A stretch of DNA of 12,765 nt from Planctomycetota bacterium (lineage in GTDB: Bacteria; Planctomycetota; MHYJ01; JACQXL01; JAVHLO01), in contig JAVHLO010000052.1 of the NCBI GenBank assembly GCA_031082105.1, positions 1 through 12,765 of the forward strand, written 5' to 3'. Below, piece after piece: positions 5,376 to 11,474 of this stretch (positions within the stretch are counted from its first letter, which is position 1; each line of letters opens with the position of its first letter). The translations under genes and the position numbers were made by a program. A model generated the notes under the pieces. That model made no database searches. It saw nothing but the letters and a program-made list of their open reading frames with translations, and was not told the DNA's origin.

Positions 5376-5721
5376 CCTCGACGGTGACCTGGTTGAAGAA
5401 CTCGTGTTGTTGCGAGTTGCCGCCGAGTCCGTCGACGGGGCTGTTTGCGCCGCGGATGGTGATAGTGAGACTGCCGGCAGGGATGCCGGCGCTCCCAGAG
5501 CCCGCGGTACATTGCGCAGGGGAGAACGGGTCTGGCGACGCGTAGACGGAGGTGAGTTTTGCTTTCGTGTCGAGTTGGCTTGAGGCGCTGGGCGGGCCTT
5601 CCGCGCAGGCGCGGCGTTCATCGAGCGAGGAGACGAGTATCGTCAGGCAGGCAAGCGTAACTGCCCCCCATATCGCCTTGTGACGCGCCGCGCCCATCAA
5701 CCACTTGAACCGCATGGACAT
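5053..5721 (-). CDS. Truncated exported protein with FlgD-Ig-like domain (probable pseudogene; native part 5721 to ~5238)
   Basis: The start is ATG at 5721 (or 5715, which gives better spacing from GAGGGG in the leader). A basic N-terminus and hydrophobic run (AIWGAVTLACLTILV, residues 16-30) ending ACAEG near 38-42 look like a Sec signal peptide. Then comes SVYASPDPFSP (58-68), a beta-rich region with VTVEVKDPDGATVRTLQG (112-129), and EWDGT at 157-161. This pattern (SPDPFSP, V.D..G..VRTL, WDGT) is that of FlgD-like Ig domains in secreted or cell-surface proteins. Directly after WDGT the frame enters the palindromic repeat patch and reads low-complexity PPGEGEG, so the domain's last strands are lost. 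A dispersed repeat also encodes residues GSAGIPAGS near 76-84. A good promoter lies upstream (5788-5816). Function unknown. Confidence 0.6.
   Translation of the reverse strand: MSMRFKWLMGAARHKAIWGAVTLACLTILVSSLDERRACAEGPPSASSQLDTKAKLTSVYASPDPFSPAQCTAGSGSAGIPAGSLTITIRGANSPVDGLGGNSQQHEFFNQVTVEVKDPDGATVRTLQGSFQLQHPISTRNDTPNNPIWVPFEYTIEWDGTAFPLPPGEGEGGGSPLPLGEGEGEGLHLHPRLRSVRVRTRTLLARQASRPPRASGFPLPRE
5117..5136. repeat. Perfect 20-base palindrome
   Basis: GTCCGGGTACGTACCCGGAC equals its own reverse complement over 20 bases. It sits in the repeat patch between the two truncated genes. It could form a cruciform or hairpin, or be the remnant of a palindromic element. Confidence 0.8.
5165..5198. repeat. 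CCCTCTCCC/GGGAGAGGG palindromic repeat, copy 1
   Basis: A CCCTCACCCTCG-like lead is followed by CCCTCTCCC (5177-5185), AAA, GGGAGAGGG (5189-5197), a perfect 9-base stem with a 3-base loop. A related fragment without the full stem follows at about 5207-5230 (CCCTCACCCTCACCC...). A second copy of the family is at 10711-10735. Confidence 0.8.
5470..5517. repeat. ACTGCCGGCARGGATGCCGGCG repeat family, copy inside the FlgD-like gene
   Basis: ACTGCCGGCAGGGATGCCGG at 5470-5489 is identical to 5928-5947 and differs by one base from 6158-6177. It continues CGCTCCCAGA like the 6158 copy, then GCGGTACATTGCGC (5504-5517), shared with the 5928 copy. The copy is in frame with the minus-strand gene and contributes GSAGIPAGS. 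Confidence 0.8.
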
Positions 5722-5766
5722 ACCCCTCAACCGAGACTTGGAATCGCAGGTCGCCTCGTTCCGGCC

Positions 5767-5787
5767 TATGGAACACAATATACCATA
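5767..5787. promoter_or_regulatory. Operator-like inverted repeat downstream of the minus-strand -10
   Basis: TATGG-N11-CCATA, 21 bases, just downstream of the -10 of the minus-strand promoter and covering the expected transcription start (~5781). The arms are only 5 bases, so this is suggestive only. Confidence 0.3.
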
Positions 5788-5816
5788 ATTGTAGCCCCCG
5801 CGCGACCGCTTTTCAA
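5788..5816 (-). promoter_or_regulatory. Sigma-70-type promoter of the FlgD-like gene
   Basis: Read on the minus strand: TTGAAA (5816-5811), a 17-base spacer, TACAAT (5793-5788). Transcription would start near 5781, about 60 bases before the ATG at 5721. An intact promoter and leader support this being a real gene whose 3' part was lost. Confidence 0.65.
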
Positions 5817-5927
5817 GTGCATTTTGTGAAATCAGATCACCTTTATTTTCGCCTGTTCCGGGACCGCCGCCCTCCCTGGCGGCAGGAACCGGCATGTGGC
5901 GCGAATCTCGCAGAGAATCGCACGAAG

Positions 5928-5960
5928 ACTGCCGGCAGGGATGCCGGCGGTACATTGCGC
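5928..5960. repeat. ACTGCCGGCARGGATGCCGGCG repeat family, second copy
   Basis: ACTGCCGGCAGGGATGCCGG followed by CGGTACATTGCGC. The first 20 bases are identical to 5470-5489, and the right end matches the right end of that copy after a short gap. It contains the self-complementary pieces GCCGGC and GCCGGC. Confidence 0.8.
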
Positions 5961-5976
5961 GGCGGCGCGCCCGAGG

Positions 5977-6004
5977 GAACAGAGCCGCGACCGTGAGGGA
6001 GCGG
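5977..6004. repeat. GAACAGAGCCGCGACCGTGA repeat, intergenic copy
   Basis: Bases 5984-6004 are identical over 21 bases to the repeat inside the aminotransferase gene (3395-3415). The left flank GAACAGAG is also shared (3367-3374). This copy identifies the insertion in the aminotransferase as a dispersed element. Confidence 0.85.
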
Positions 6005-6015
6005 CCAGCCGCGTC

Positions 6016-6041
6016 TGGATTCACGGTTGCGGGAATGACAG
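6016..6041. repeat. Degenerate dRS3-like repeat
   Basis: TGGATTCACGGTTGCGGGAA then TGACAG: the same ends as the 6112-6139 copy but with a shortened, mismatched core, so the palindrome is broken. It has the same orientation as 6112-6139. Confidence 0.65.
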
Positions 6042-6058
6042 AGTCCTCCGTGTAGGAG

Positions 6059-6080
6059 ATGCCCCGAGGCGTCGGGGCAT
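6059..6080. repeat. Perfect hairpin ATGCCCCGA-GGCG-TCGGGGCAT
   Basis: Nine-base perfect arms (6059-6067 and 6072-6080) with a 4-base loop, within a GTAGGAG...GACATG context between two dRS3-like copies. No T tract follows, so it reads as a palindromic repeat rather than a terminator. Confidence 0.7.
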
Positions 6081-6111
6081 GACATGTAGACCGGGCCTTC
6101 CGCGTCTGGCT

Positions 6112-6139
6112 GGATTCCCGCTTGCGCGGGAATGACAGA
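6112..6139 (-). repeat. dRS3-like palindromic repeat, copy 2 (inverted relative to copy 1)
   Basis: ATTCCC-GCTTGCGC-GGGAAT at 6114-6133. Its reverse complement matches 5050-5077 at 27 of 28 positions. The two copies therefore flank a 1.09-kb segment, including the FlgD-like gene, as an inverted pair. Confidence 0.85.
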
Positions 6140-6157
6140 AGGCGGGCGCCTGTGCGG

Positions 6158-6200
6158 ACTGCCGGCAAGGATGCCGGCGCTCCCAGATGCCGGCGCTCCT
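6158..6200. repeat. ACTGCCGGCARGGATGCCGGCG repeat family, third copy with partial duplication
   Basis: ACTGCCGGCAAGGATGCCGG continues CGCTCCCAG, and then ATGCCGGCGCTCC is repeated once more (6187-6199). It shows that the family also occurs with tandem partial duplications. Confidence 0.75.
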
Positions 6201-6254
6201 CATTTGTCAAGCAGAATCTCCGAGAATTGCTCGCTTCCGACCGCACTCTTCTTC

Positions 6255-6283
6255 TTGATATTGTCGCCATAGTCGGCTATAAT
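6255..6283 (+). promoter_or_regulatory. Sigma-70-type promoter of the thiS-thiG-hslVU operon
   Basis: TTGATA at 6255-6260, a 17-base spacer, TATAAT at 6278-6283 (perfect -10). The expected start, 6-8 bases after the -10, is 6289-6291, directly at the thiS ATG (6292), which implies a leaderless or nearly leaderless mRNA. No thiamine-pyrophosphate riboswitch fits between this promoter and thiS. Confidence 0.75.
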
Positions 6284-6291
6284 GCATCGAC

Positions 6292-6513
6292 ATGATCGAC
6301 GGCGCAGCGAATATCCTCGTGACCGTTAACGGCGAGTCGCGTTCCATTCCGGAAGGCGAAAGCCTGAGCGGCCTCCTGCTCGCGCTGGGAATACGGGACG
6401 GCGCCGTGGCGGTCGAATTGAATCGCGCGCTCGTTGCGAGACAGGAGTTCTCGAACGTCAAGTTGAAACAGGGCGACGTGCTCGAAATCGTGACGTTCGT
6501 CGGCGGAGGATAG
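6292..6513 (+). CDS. thiS: Sulfur carrier protein ThiS
   Basis: Small ubiquitin-fold carrier; its C-terminal glycine is adenylated and thiocarboxylated, then donates sulfur to ThiG during thiazole formation. At 73 residues it has the usual length, with the beta-grasp pattern (ILVTVNGESRSIPEG near 8-22, VAVELNRALVAR near 43-54, GDVLEIVTFVGGG at the end) and the required terminal Gly-Gly. The chosen ATG at 6292 has no ribosome-binding site and lies 8 bases after a TATAAT box, so leaderless initiation is inferred. An internal GTG (6319) at VTVNGE is a weaker alternative that would remove the first strand's beginning. thiG starts 4 bases after the stop. ThiF and ThiH or ThiO are not in the window. 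Confidence 0.92.
   Translation: MIDGAANILVTVNGESRSIPEGESLSGLLLALGIRDGAVAVELNRALVARQEFSNVKLKQGDVLEIVTFVGGG
6505..6509 (+). promoter_or_regulatory. Ribosome-binding site of thiG
   Basis: GGAGG inside the last codons of thiS, 8 bases before ATG 6518. It favours that start over the downstream ATG at 6539. Confidence 0.7.
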
Positions 6514-6517
6514 CCGG

Positions 6518-7372
6518 ATGGCGGGAAGGAATCGTGACATGACTGCAACGTCGTGCGCGGACACAAGTCCCGACGCCAAGCTGAAGATCGGCGCCCACGA
6601 GTTCGCCTCGCGCCTCTTTGTCGGCACGGGTAAGTACCCTTCGAACGAGGTGATGGTCAAGGCGCTCGAAGCCTCCGGCGCGCGGTGCGTGACGGTTGCC
6701 GTCCGGCGCATCAACCTCGCTGAACGCGGCAAGGGATGCATGCTCGACTTCATCGATCCGAAGCGCTACACGCTCCTTCCAAACACCGCGGCCTGCTACA
6801 CGGCCGATGATGCCATCCGGACCGCGCGGCTCGGGCGCGAGGCCGGGCTGTCCGATTTGGTCAAACTCGAGGTGCTGGGCGACGAAAAGACGTTGTACCC
6901 GGACACGGCGGAAACGGTGAGGGCCACGAAGCAGCTCGTATCGGAGGGCTTCACGGTCCTCGCGTATACGAACGACGACCTGATCTCCGCGCTGCGGCTC
7001 CAGGATGCGGGTGCGGCGAGCGTGATGCCGCTGGGCGCGCCGATCGGCTCGGGGCTGGGCATTTTGAACCCGCTGAACGTCCGCCTCATCATCGAACGAT
7101 TGACCGTGCCTGTCATCGTCGACGCGGGCGTCGGCACGGCCTCCGACGTTTCGGTGGCGATGGAGCTTGGGGCGGATGGCGTCCTGCTCAACACCGGCAT
7201 CGCGCTTGCCAGGGACCCGGTGCTGATGGCCCGCGCGATGAAGCTGGCCTGCGAGGCCGGCCGCGCGGCCTTTCTGGCAGGCAGGATCCCGAAGAAGGAA
7301 TACGGGACGCCGAGCAGCCCCGCGGCGGGTGTGATCTCATCAGTCCGTGGCGACGCGACCAAACCGAAGTAG
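6518..7372 (+). CDS. thiG: Thiazole synthase ThiG
   Basis: Cytosolic TIM-barrel enzyme that joins deoxyxylulose 5-phosphate, dehydroglycine and ThiS-thiocarboxylate sulfur into the thiazole phosphate of thiamine. In 284 residues: SRLFVGTGKYPS (31-42), VTVAVRRINL (58-67), LLPNTAACYTADDAIRTARL (86-105), LVKLEVLGD (114-122) with K116 as the predicted Schiff-base lysine, VMPLGAPIGSGLGILNP (169-185), VPVIVDAGVGTASDVSVAME (197-216) and GADGVLLNTGIA (218-229). The usual NTAGC reads NTAAC here. The ~20 N-terminal residues are unconserved, so ATG 6539 is possible, but GGAGG at 6505-6509 supports 6518. The gene lies between thiS and hslV in a close-packed operon. Confidence 0.95.
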   Translation: MAGRNRDMTATSCADTSPDAKLKIGAHEFASRLFVGTGKYPSNEVMVKALEASGARCVTVAVRRINLAERGKGCMLDFIDPKRYTLLPNTAACYTADDAIRTARLGREAGLSDLVKLEVLGDEKTLYPDTAETVRATKQLVSEGFTVLAYTNDDLISALRLQDAGAASVMPLGAPIGSGLGILNPLNVRLIIERLTVPVIVDAGVGTASDVSVAMELGADGVLLNTGIALARDPVLMARAMKLACEAGRAAFLAGRIPKKEYGTPSSPAAGVISSVRGDATKPK

Positions 7373-7381
7373 GTGCCTGAC

Positions 7382-7900
7382 ATGACAACGATCCTCTCCG
7401 TAAGATGCAAAGGGAAGGTGGCGATCGGCGGCGACGGCCAGGTGACGATCGGCGACACGGTTGTGAAGCACGACGCGTCGAAGATCCGCCGGCTGTACGA
7501 AAACAAGGTCATCGTGGGCTTCGCGGGCGCGTCCGCGGACGCCTTTGCGCTCATGGAGCGGTTCGAGAGCATGCTGAAGAAGTTCCAGGGCGGCGTGCGC
7601 AAGGCGGCGATCGAGCTCGCCAAGGAGTGGCGGACCGACAAGCTCCTCAGGCGCCTCGAATCGCTGCTGGCAGTCGTCGACAAGGATGTCTCGCTCATCA
7701 TCTCCGGGAGCGGCGACGTGATCGAGCCCGACGACGGCGTGGTCGGGATCGGCTCCGGCGGGCCGTACGCCGCTGCTGCAGCCCGGGCCTTGCTCAGGAA
7801 GACCGATCTCTCGGCAAAGGAGATCGTCACCGAGGCGCTCCACGTGACCGCCGGAATCTGTATCTACACGAACGACCGGCTCCAAATCGACGAGATATAA
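7382..7900 (+). CDS. hslV: ATP-dependent protease subunit HslV (ClpQ)
   Basis: Proteasome-beta-like Ntn hydrolase that forms a double hexamer and degrades proteins fed by HslU. The start is decided by chemistry: the product must begin Met-Thr-Thr so that Thr becomes the N-terminal nucleophile after Met removal. ATG 7382 gives MTTILSVR, whereas GTG 7373 would add Met-Pro-Asp and block it. AGGTG (7371-7375) sits 6 bases upstream. Counting from the mature Thr1, D17, K28 and K33 are in place, and GGDGQ, GFAGASADAF, LAKEWRTDKLLR, GSGDV, IGSGGPYAAAAARALL and AGICIYTND are family blocks. At 172 residues it has normal length. It is followed by hslU after 11 bases, as is usual for this pair. Confidence 0.96.
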   Translation: MTTILSVRCKGKVAIGGDGQVTIGDTVVKHDASKIRRLYENKVIVGFAGASADAFALMERFESMLKKFQGGVRKAAIELAKEWRTDKLLRRLESLLAVVDKDVSLIISGSGDVIEPDDGVVGIGSGGPYAAAAARALLRKTDLSAKEIVTEALHVTAGICIYTNDRLQIDEI

Positions 7901-7901
7901 C

Positions 7902-7905
7902 GGAG
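7902..7905 (+). promoter_or_regulatory. Ribosome-binding site fixing the GTG start of hslU
   Basis: GGAG, 6 bases before GTG 7912, directly after the hslV stop. The hslU frame stays open much further upstream through hslV, so this site and the family N-terminus decide the start. Confidence 0.7.
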
Positions 7906-7911
7906 AAACCC

Positions 7912-9306
7912 GTGAACATTCCGATAACGGACAGGGAAAGCGGCTGCGAGGCGGTGGTTGAAGCGCTCACGCATCTCACGCCGCGCAAGATAGTCGACGA
8001 GCTTGATAAGTACATCGTCGGCCAGGACAAGGCGAAGCGGAGCGTGGCCCTCGCGTTGCGGAACCGATGGCGACGACAGCGGCTGCCCGCGGCGCTGCGG
8101 GACGAGGTCGCCCCCAAGAATATCATCATGATCGGCCCCACGGGGGTCGGCAAGACCGAGATCGCCCGGCGCCTTGCCGGGCTCGTGGGCGCGCCGTTCC
8201 TCAAGGTCGAGGCGTCACGCTACACGGAAGTAGGCTATCACGGCCGCGATGTGGATACGATGATCCGCGACCTTGTCGAGATCGCAGTCAGCGGCGTCAA
8301 GTCGTCCTCGATGAAGGAGGTGGAGGAACACGCAAGAGAAGCCGCGGAAAAAAGACTGCTCGACCTGCTCCTCCCCAAAACGCCGAAGCGCAGAACGGAG
8401 GAGGCGGGCCCGCAGGAAGAGCCCGCGGAAGCCACGCGGGAAAAGCTCTGCGTGAAGCTGAGGGCGGGCGAGCTGAACGACAGGACGATTGAACTCTCCG
8501 TCGAAGAGCGGCCGTTCTCGATGATGCAGGTCTTCTCCGGCGGAGGACTCGAAGAGCTCGGCATCGACGTGCAGAATGTCGTCGGCAACATGTTCCCGAC
8601 GCGCTCCAGCGTCAAGAAGGTGACGGTTGCCGAGGCGATGCGCACCCTCACCATGCAGGAGTCGGAGAAACTCATCGACAAAGAGAAGGTCGCGCGTGAA
8701 GGGGTGAATCGCGCCGAGAACCTGGGGGTGATCTTCATCGATGAGATCGACAAGATAGCCTCCAGCCTTCCGACCCACGGGCCGGACGTCTCCCGCGAAG
8801 GCGTCCAGCGCGATCTGCTTCCGCTCATCGAGGGCGCGACGGTCGTCACGCGGTACGGGCCCGTGCAGACGAATCACATCCTGTTCATTGCCGCCGGCGC
8901 GTTCCATGTGTCGAAACCATCCGATCTGATCCCCGAGCTCCAGGGCAGGTTCCCCATCAGGGTGGAGCTGTCGAGTCTCGGCAAGGACGACTTCGTGCGG
9001 ATCCTGACCGAGCCGAAAAACGCGATCGTGAAGCAATACGAGGCGCTGCTCCAGACGGAGAGCGTGGAGCTTGTCTTCGCGGGCGATGCGATCGATGAGA
9101 TCGCTGAAACGGCCGCGCGCGTCAACTCGAGCATGCAGAATATCGGCGCACGCAGGCTCTACACGATAGTGGAGCAGCTCCTCGAGGAAGTCTCGTTCGG
9201 CGCGCCCGATATGAAGAAGAAGAGGATATCGATCGACCGGAAGTATGTTCGGGAACGAGTGAAGGGGATCGTCGAAGACGAGGACCTCAGCAAGTACATT
9301 CTGTGA
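7912..9306 (+). CDS. hslU: ATP-dependent protease ATPase subunit HslU (ClpY)
   Basis: AAA+ unfoldase that feeds substrates to HslV. Of 464 residues, LTPRKIVDELDKYIVGQ (22-38) is the family N-terminus. Walker A is GPTGVGKT (75-82) and Walker B VIFIDEID (273-280). An inserted I-domain spans roughly 115-240, with a charged, low-conservation stretch near 155-178. GRFPIRVEL (345-353) and GARRLYTIVEQLLEE (412-426) are the sensor regions. The C-terminus KYIL resembles the tail that docks into HslV. The pore loop after SRYTEVG reads GYHG (108-111) rather than the GYVG of Escherichia coli HslU. The start is GTG 7912. Alternative starts further in would cut the N-terminal helix. Confidence 0.96.
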   Translation: MNIPITDRESGCEAVVEALTHLTPRKIVDELDKYIVGQDKAKRSVALALRNRWRRQRLPAALRDEVAPKNIIMIGPTGVGKTEIARRLAGLVGAPFLKVEASRYTEVGYHGRDVDTMIRDLVEIAVSGVKSSSMKEVEEHAREAAEKRLLDLLLPKTPKRRTEEAGPQEEPAEATREKLCVKLRAGELNDRTIELSVEERPFSMMQVFSGGGLEELGIDVQNVVGNMFPTRSSVKKVTVAEAMRTLTMQESEKLIDKEKVAREGVNRAENLGVIFIDEIDKIASSLPTHGPDVSREGVQRDLLPLIEGATVVTRYGPVQTNHILFIAAGAFHVSKPSDLIPELQGRFPIRVELSSLGKDDFVRILTEPKNAIVKQYEALLQTESVELVFAGDAIDEIAETAARVNSSMQNIGARRLYTIVEQLLEEVSFGAPDMKKKRISIDRKYVRERVKGIVEDEDLSKYIL

Positions 9307-9317
9307 TAGGTGGGTTT

Positions 9318-10628
9318 ATGCGTCTCTTGAAGACCGTTCGCAGCGGCGAAGCGCGGGTCGGGATCATCGGGATGGGATACGTTGGCCTTCCGCTCGCGCG
9401 GGTTTTTTGCGCGAAGGGATTTCACGTTGTTGGCTTCGACATCGACGCCGGGCGCGTCTCCATGCTGAACCGCGGCAAGAGCTACATCAAGCACATCTCG
9501 CCGCATGTCGTGGCGAACCTCGTCAGGTCGGGGAAGTTCTCCGCGACCTGCGATTTCAAGCGGTTGAAACAGGTCGATGCGATCATAATCTGCGTGCCGA
9601 CGCCGCTCACCGAGACGAAGGACCCGGATCTTTCATTCATAGTCAATACCAGCGAGTCGATCGCCGCGGAGCTCAGGACCGGTCAACTTGTCGTGCTCGA
9701 AAGCACCACGTATCCCGGAACGACACTCGAGGTCGTGCGCCCGATACTTGAGAGAAAGGGACTGAAGGCAGGAAAGGACTTTTACCTCGCGTTCTCGCCC
9801 GAGCGCGAAGATCCGGGAAACCCGGATTTCTCGACCGACAAGATTCCGAAGGTCGTCGGCGCGGACGACGAGACGAGCCTGTCGCTTGCCTGCGCGCTCT
9901 ACGGGGCCGTCGTAACTAAGGTCGTCCCGGTCTCTTCCACCGCGGTCGCGGAGGCCACAAAGCTGCTCGAGAACATTTACAGGTGCGTGAACATCGCGCT
10001 CGTCAACGAGCTCAAGGTCGTGTTCGAACGGATGGGTGTCGACATCTGGGAGGTGATCGGCGCCGCATCTACGAAGCCGTTCGGGTACCAGCCCTTCTTC
10101 CCCGGGCCCGGGCTGGGCGGTCACTGCATACCGATCGACCCGTTCTACCTGTCATGGAAGGCGAGGCAGTTCGATATCACTGCGCGTTTCATCGAGCTTG
10201 CGGGCGAAATCAACACTACAATGCCCTACTATGTCGTCCACAAAATGCTCGAAGCGCTCAACGCCCGCGGCGCGACATTGAAGGGGACCAGGGTGCTGCT
10301 GCTCGGCGTCGCGTATAAGCGGGATGTGGACGACATGCGCGAGTCGCCCGCATTGAAGCTGATCCAACTGCTCCGGGAGCATGGGGCCCGGGTCGACTAC
10401 AGCGACCCGCACATCCCGGAACTGCCGCCGACGCGACACTACCGGTTCGAGATGAAGTCCGTGCCCGTCACGAAGGCCGCGCTTCGGCGATACGATTGCG
10501 CGCTGATAGCGACCGACCATACGGCCTTCGACTACCAGTTCATCGTGTCGAACAGCAAGCTGGTGTTCGATTCACGGAACGCGGCGCGGAACGTGACGCG
10601 CGACAAGGACAGGATTGTCAAAGTATAG
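9318..10628 (+). CDS. Nucleotide sugar dehydrogenase (UDP-glucose/UDP-GlcNAc 6-dehydrogenase family)
   Basis: NAD-dependent enzyme that oxidises C6 of a UDP-sugar to a uronic acid for capsule, O-antigen or similar polymers. In 436 residues: VGIIGMGYVGLPLA (14-27) with the GxGxxG nucleotide fold, VPTPLTETKDPDLSFI (93-108), VLESTTYPGTT (126-136), FSPEREDPGN (159-168), K215 and N219 in the helix EATKLLENIYR, GPGLGGHCIPIDPFYLSWKAR (263-282) with catalytic C270, and LLGVAYKRDVDDMRESPA (328-345). The ESTTYPGTT and SPEREDPGN wording resembles WbpA/UDP-GlcNAc dehydrogenases more than plain UDP-glucose dehydrogenases, but the substrate is inferred. The start ATG 9318 follows AGGTGGG (9308-9314). GTG 9303, overlapping the hslU stop, is the alternative and adds five residues. 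It is probably the last gene of the operon. Confidence 0.93.
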   Translation: MRLLKTVRSGEARVGIIGMGYVGLPLARVFCAKGFHVVGFDIDAGRVSMLNRGKSYIKHISPHVVANLVRSGKFSATCDFKRLKQVDAIIICVPTPLTETKDPDLSFIVNTSESIAAELRTGQLVVLESTTYPGTTLEVVRPILERKGLKAGKDFYLAFSPEREDPGNPDFSTDKIPKVVGADDETSLSLACALYGAVVTKVVPVSSTAVAEATKLLENIYRCVNIALVNELKVVFERMGVDIWEVIGAASTKPFGYQPFFPGPGLGGHCIPIDPFYLSWKARQFDITARFIELAGEINTTMPYYVVHKMLEALNARGATLKGTRVLLLGVAYKRDVDDMRESPALKLIQLLREHGARVDYSDPHIPELPPTRHYRFEMKSVPVTKAALRRYDCALIATDHTAFDYQFIVSNSKLVFDSRNAARNVTRDKDRIVKV

Positions 10629-10635
10629 CCGCACT

Positions 10636-10736
10636 CTGCCGCCGGAATGTCGGCTGTACCGTCACTCGGGAGGCTGGAAAGCGACGACAGGTCCTGCCTC
10701 CTCACCCGCGCCCTCTCCCACTCGGGGGGAGAGGGG
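10636..10736. repeat. Repeat fragments downstream of the dehydrogenase gene
   Basis: Two pieces. At 10636-10659, CTGCCGCCGGAATGTCGGCT then GTAC matches the ACTGCCGGCAGGGATGCC...GGTAC family at about 20 of 26 aligned positions, a diverged fourth copy. At 10711-10735, CCCTCTCCC-N7-GGGAGAGGG is a perfect 9-base stem of the family seen at 5177-5197, with the same CCTCACCC-like lead. These lie before the CPBP protease gene and make its longest open frame (from ATG 10647) partly repeat-derived. Confidence 0.7.
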
Positions 10737-10787
10737 CACGCTTTCTTTGGAATTATGCGTGTTTTGCGGCTTTTTGCGGTAGATCCG

Positions 10788-11474
10788 ATGCAGGACGGTG
10801 ACGGCTTCCTCGCCGATACGAAATCGGGGGTCGAGGACGTGACGCCCTGTCGAGCCACGGGGTCCTGTGCCGGAGAGCGCCCTTCCGGAAGCCGTATCGT
10901 CCTTCTGGCCGTCGCGCTCTACGGCGTCTTCGCCGCGGCGGGGATAGGATGGCGTGTCCTCCGCGGAGCGAGTCCGGTCGGCGGGATTGGTGATCCGCCC
11001 CGCGTGCCGGCGGCGATTGCCGCGGGAATCGGATTTGCGGCGGTTGCCGTTCTTTCCGGCGAACTGATGCTTCGCCGGTTCGACTGGGCGCGAAGGATGG
11101 AGAGGGAGTTCGCGCAGGTGGTACGCGGCCTCACACAGTGTCAGATCGTGGTCCTTTCCGTCCTCAGCGCGGTCGGCGAGGAGATATTCTTTCGCGGGGC
11201 GATGCAGCCGGTCCTGGGCCTGTGGCTGACGACCTGCGTGTTCGCGCTCGTCCACATTCCGTGGACCGGCAGCGTGGCACTGTGGCCTGTGTTCGCATTC
11301 ATCGCCGGTCTTGGCCTTGGCTGGCTGTTCGATATTGGCGGGGGATTGTTGGCGCCGGTGCTCGGGCACCTGGGAACAAACACCGGGAACTTGTTGCTGA
11401 TCCGAAGGCGCGCATTGCTCCGGCAGGACGGCGTTTGCAGTCCGGAGCGACAGGAGAACGGCCGTGGCGAGTGA
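10788..11474 (+). CDS. CPBP-family intramembrane protease (Abi/CAAX-like)
   Basis: Polytopic membrane protein of the glutamic-type CAAX/bacteriocin-processing protease family; its substrate is unknown. From ATG 10788 it has 228 residues, with hydrophobic segments near 37-54, 75-94, 119-130, 141-156, 165-182 and 186-205. All three family motifs are present: EExxxR as EEIFFR (131-136), FALVH with H156, and HxxxN as H194-N198. The start is uncertain: ATG 10647 reads through repeat DNA, ATG 10755 is possible, and none has a good ribosome-binding site. The 3' end overlaps the next gene by 11 bases. Family members in other bacteria process or modify peptides or act in envelope stress; nothing here decides which. 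Confidence 0.85.
   Translation: MQDGDGFLADTKSGVEDVTPCRATGSCAGERPSGSRIVLLAVALYGVFAAAGIGWRVLRGASPVGGIGDPPRVPAAIAAGIGFAAVAVLSGELMLRRFDWARRMEREFAQVVRGLTQCQIVVLSVLSAVGEEIFFRGAMQPVLGLWLTTCVFALVHIPWTGSVALWPVFAFIAGLGLGWLFDIGGGLLAPVLGHLGTNTGNLLLIRRRALLRQDGVCSPERQENGRGE
11452..11456 (+). promoter_or_regulatory. Ribosome-binding site of the MshEN-like repeat gene
   Basis: AGGAG inside the 3' end of the CPBP gene, 7 bases before GTG 11464. It fixes that start and the 11-base gene overlap. Confidence 0.7.

Larger units (their letters stand above)
5722..6254. other. Repeat archipelago between the FlgD-like gene and the thiS operon
   Basis: Over 500 bases without a credible gene. The long open frame on the minus strand reads only repeat-derived peptides. 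In order: the leader, operator-like site and promoter of the minus-strand gene (5722-5816), an AT-richer segment (about 5811-5850), and then closely packed pieces of at least four dispersed repeat families up to 6200. These are listed separately where they can be delimited. A short unique stretch (6201-6254) leads into the thiS promoter. Confidence 0.7.

Noticed and set aside
6059..6080. Intrinsic terminator of an upstream transcript
   Set aside because: The hairpin is perfect but no T tract follows, and it sits among other palindromic repeats with no gene ending beside it on either strand.
5050..6200. CRISPR array
   Set aside because: The repeats belong to different families, occur in both orientations and have irregular spacing.
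5722..6270. Upstream extension of the minus-strand FlgD-like frame to 6270
   Set aside because: The extension is translated repeat DNA (dRS3-like and ACTGCCGGC copies), and the signal peptide, promoter and leader all point to a start at 5721 or 5715.
7373..7381. GTG start for HslV
   Set aside because: It would place extra residues before the catalytic threonine, and HslV needs Met-Thr at its N-terminus.
7405..7911. HslU starting far upstream inside hslV
   Set aside because: The open frame is a GC-rich shadow of hslV. The family N-terminus and the GGAG site at 7902 fix the start at 7912.
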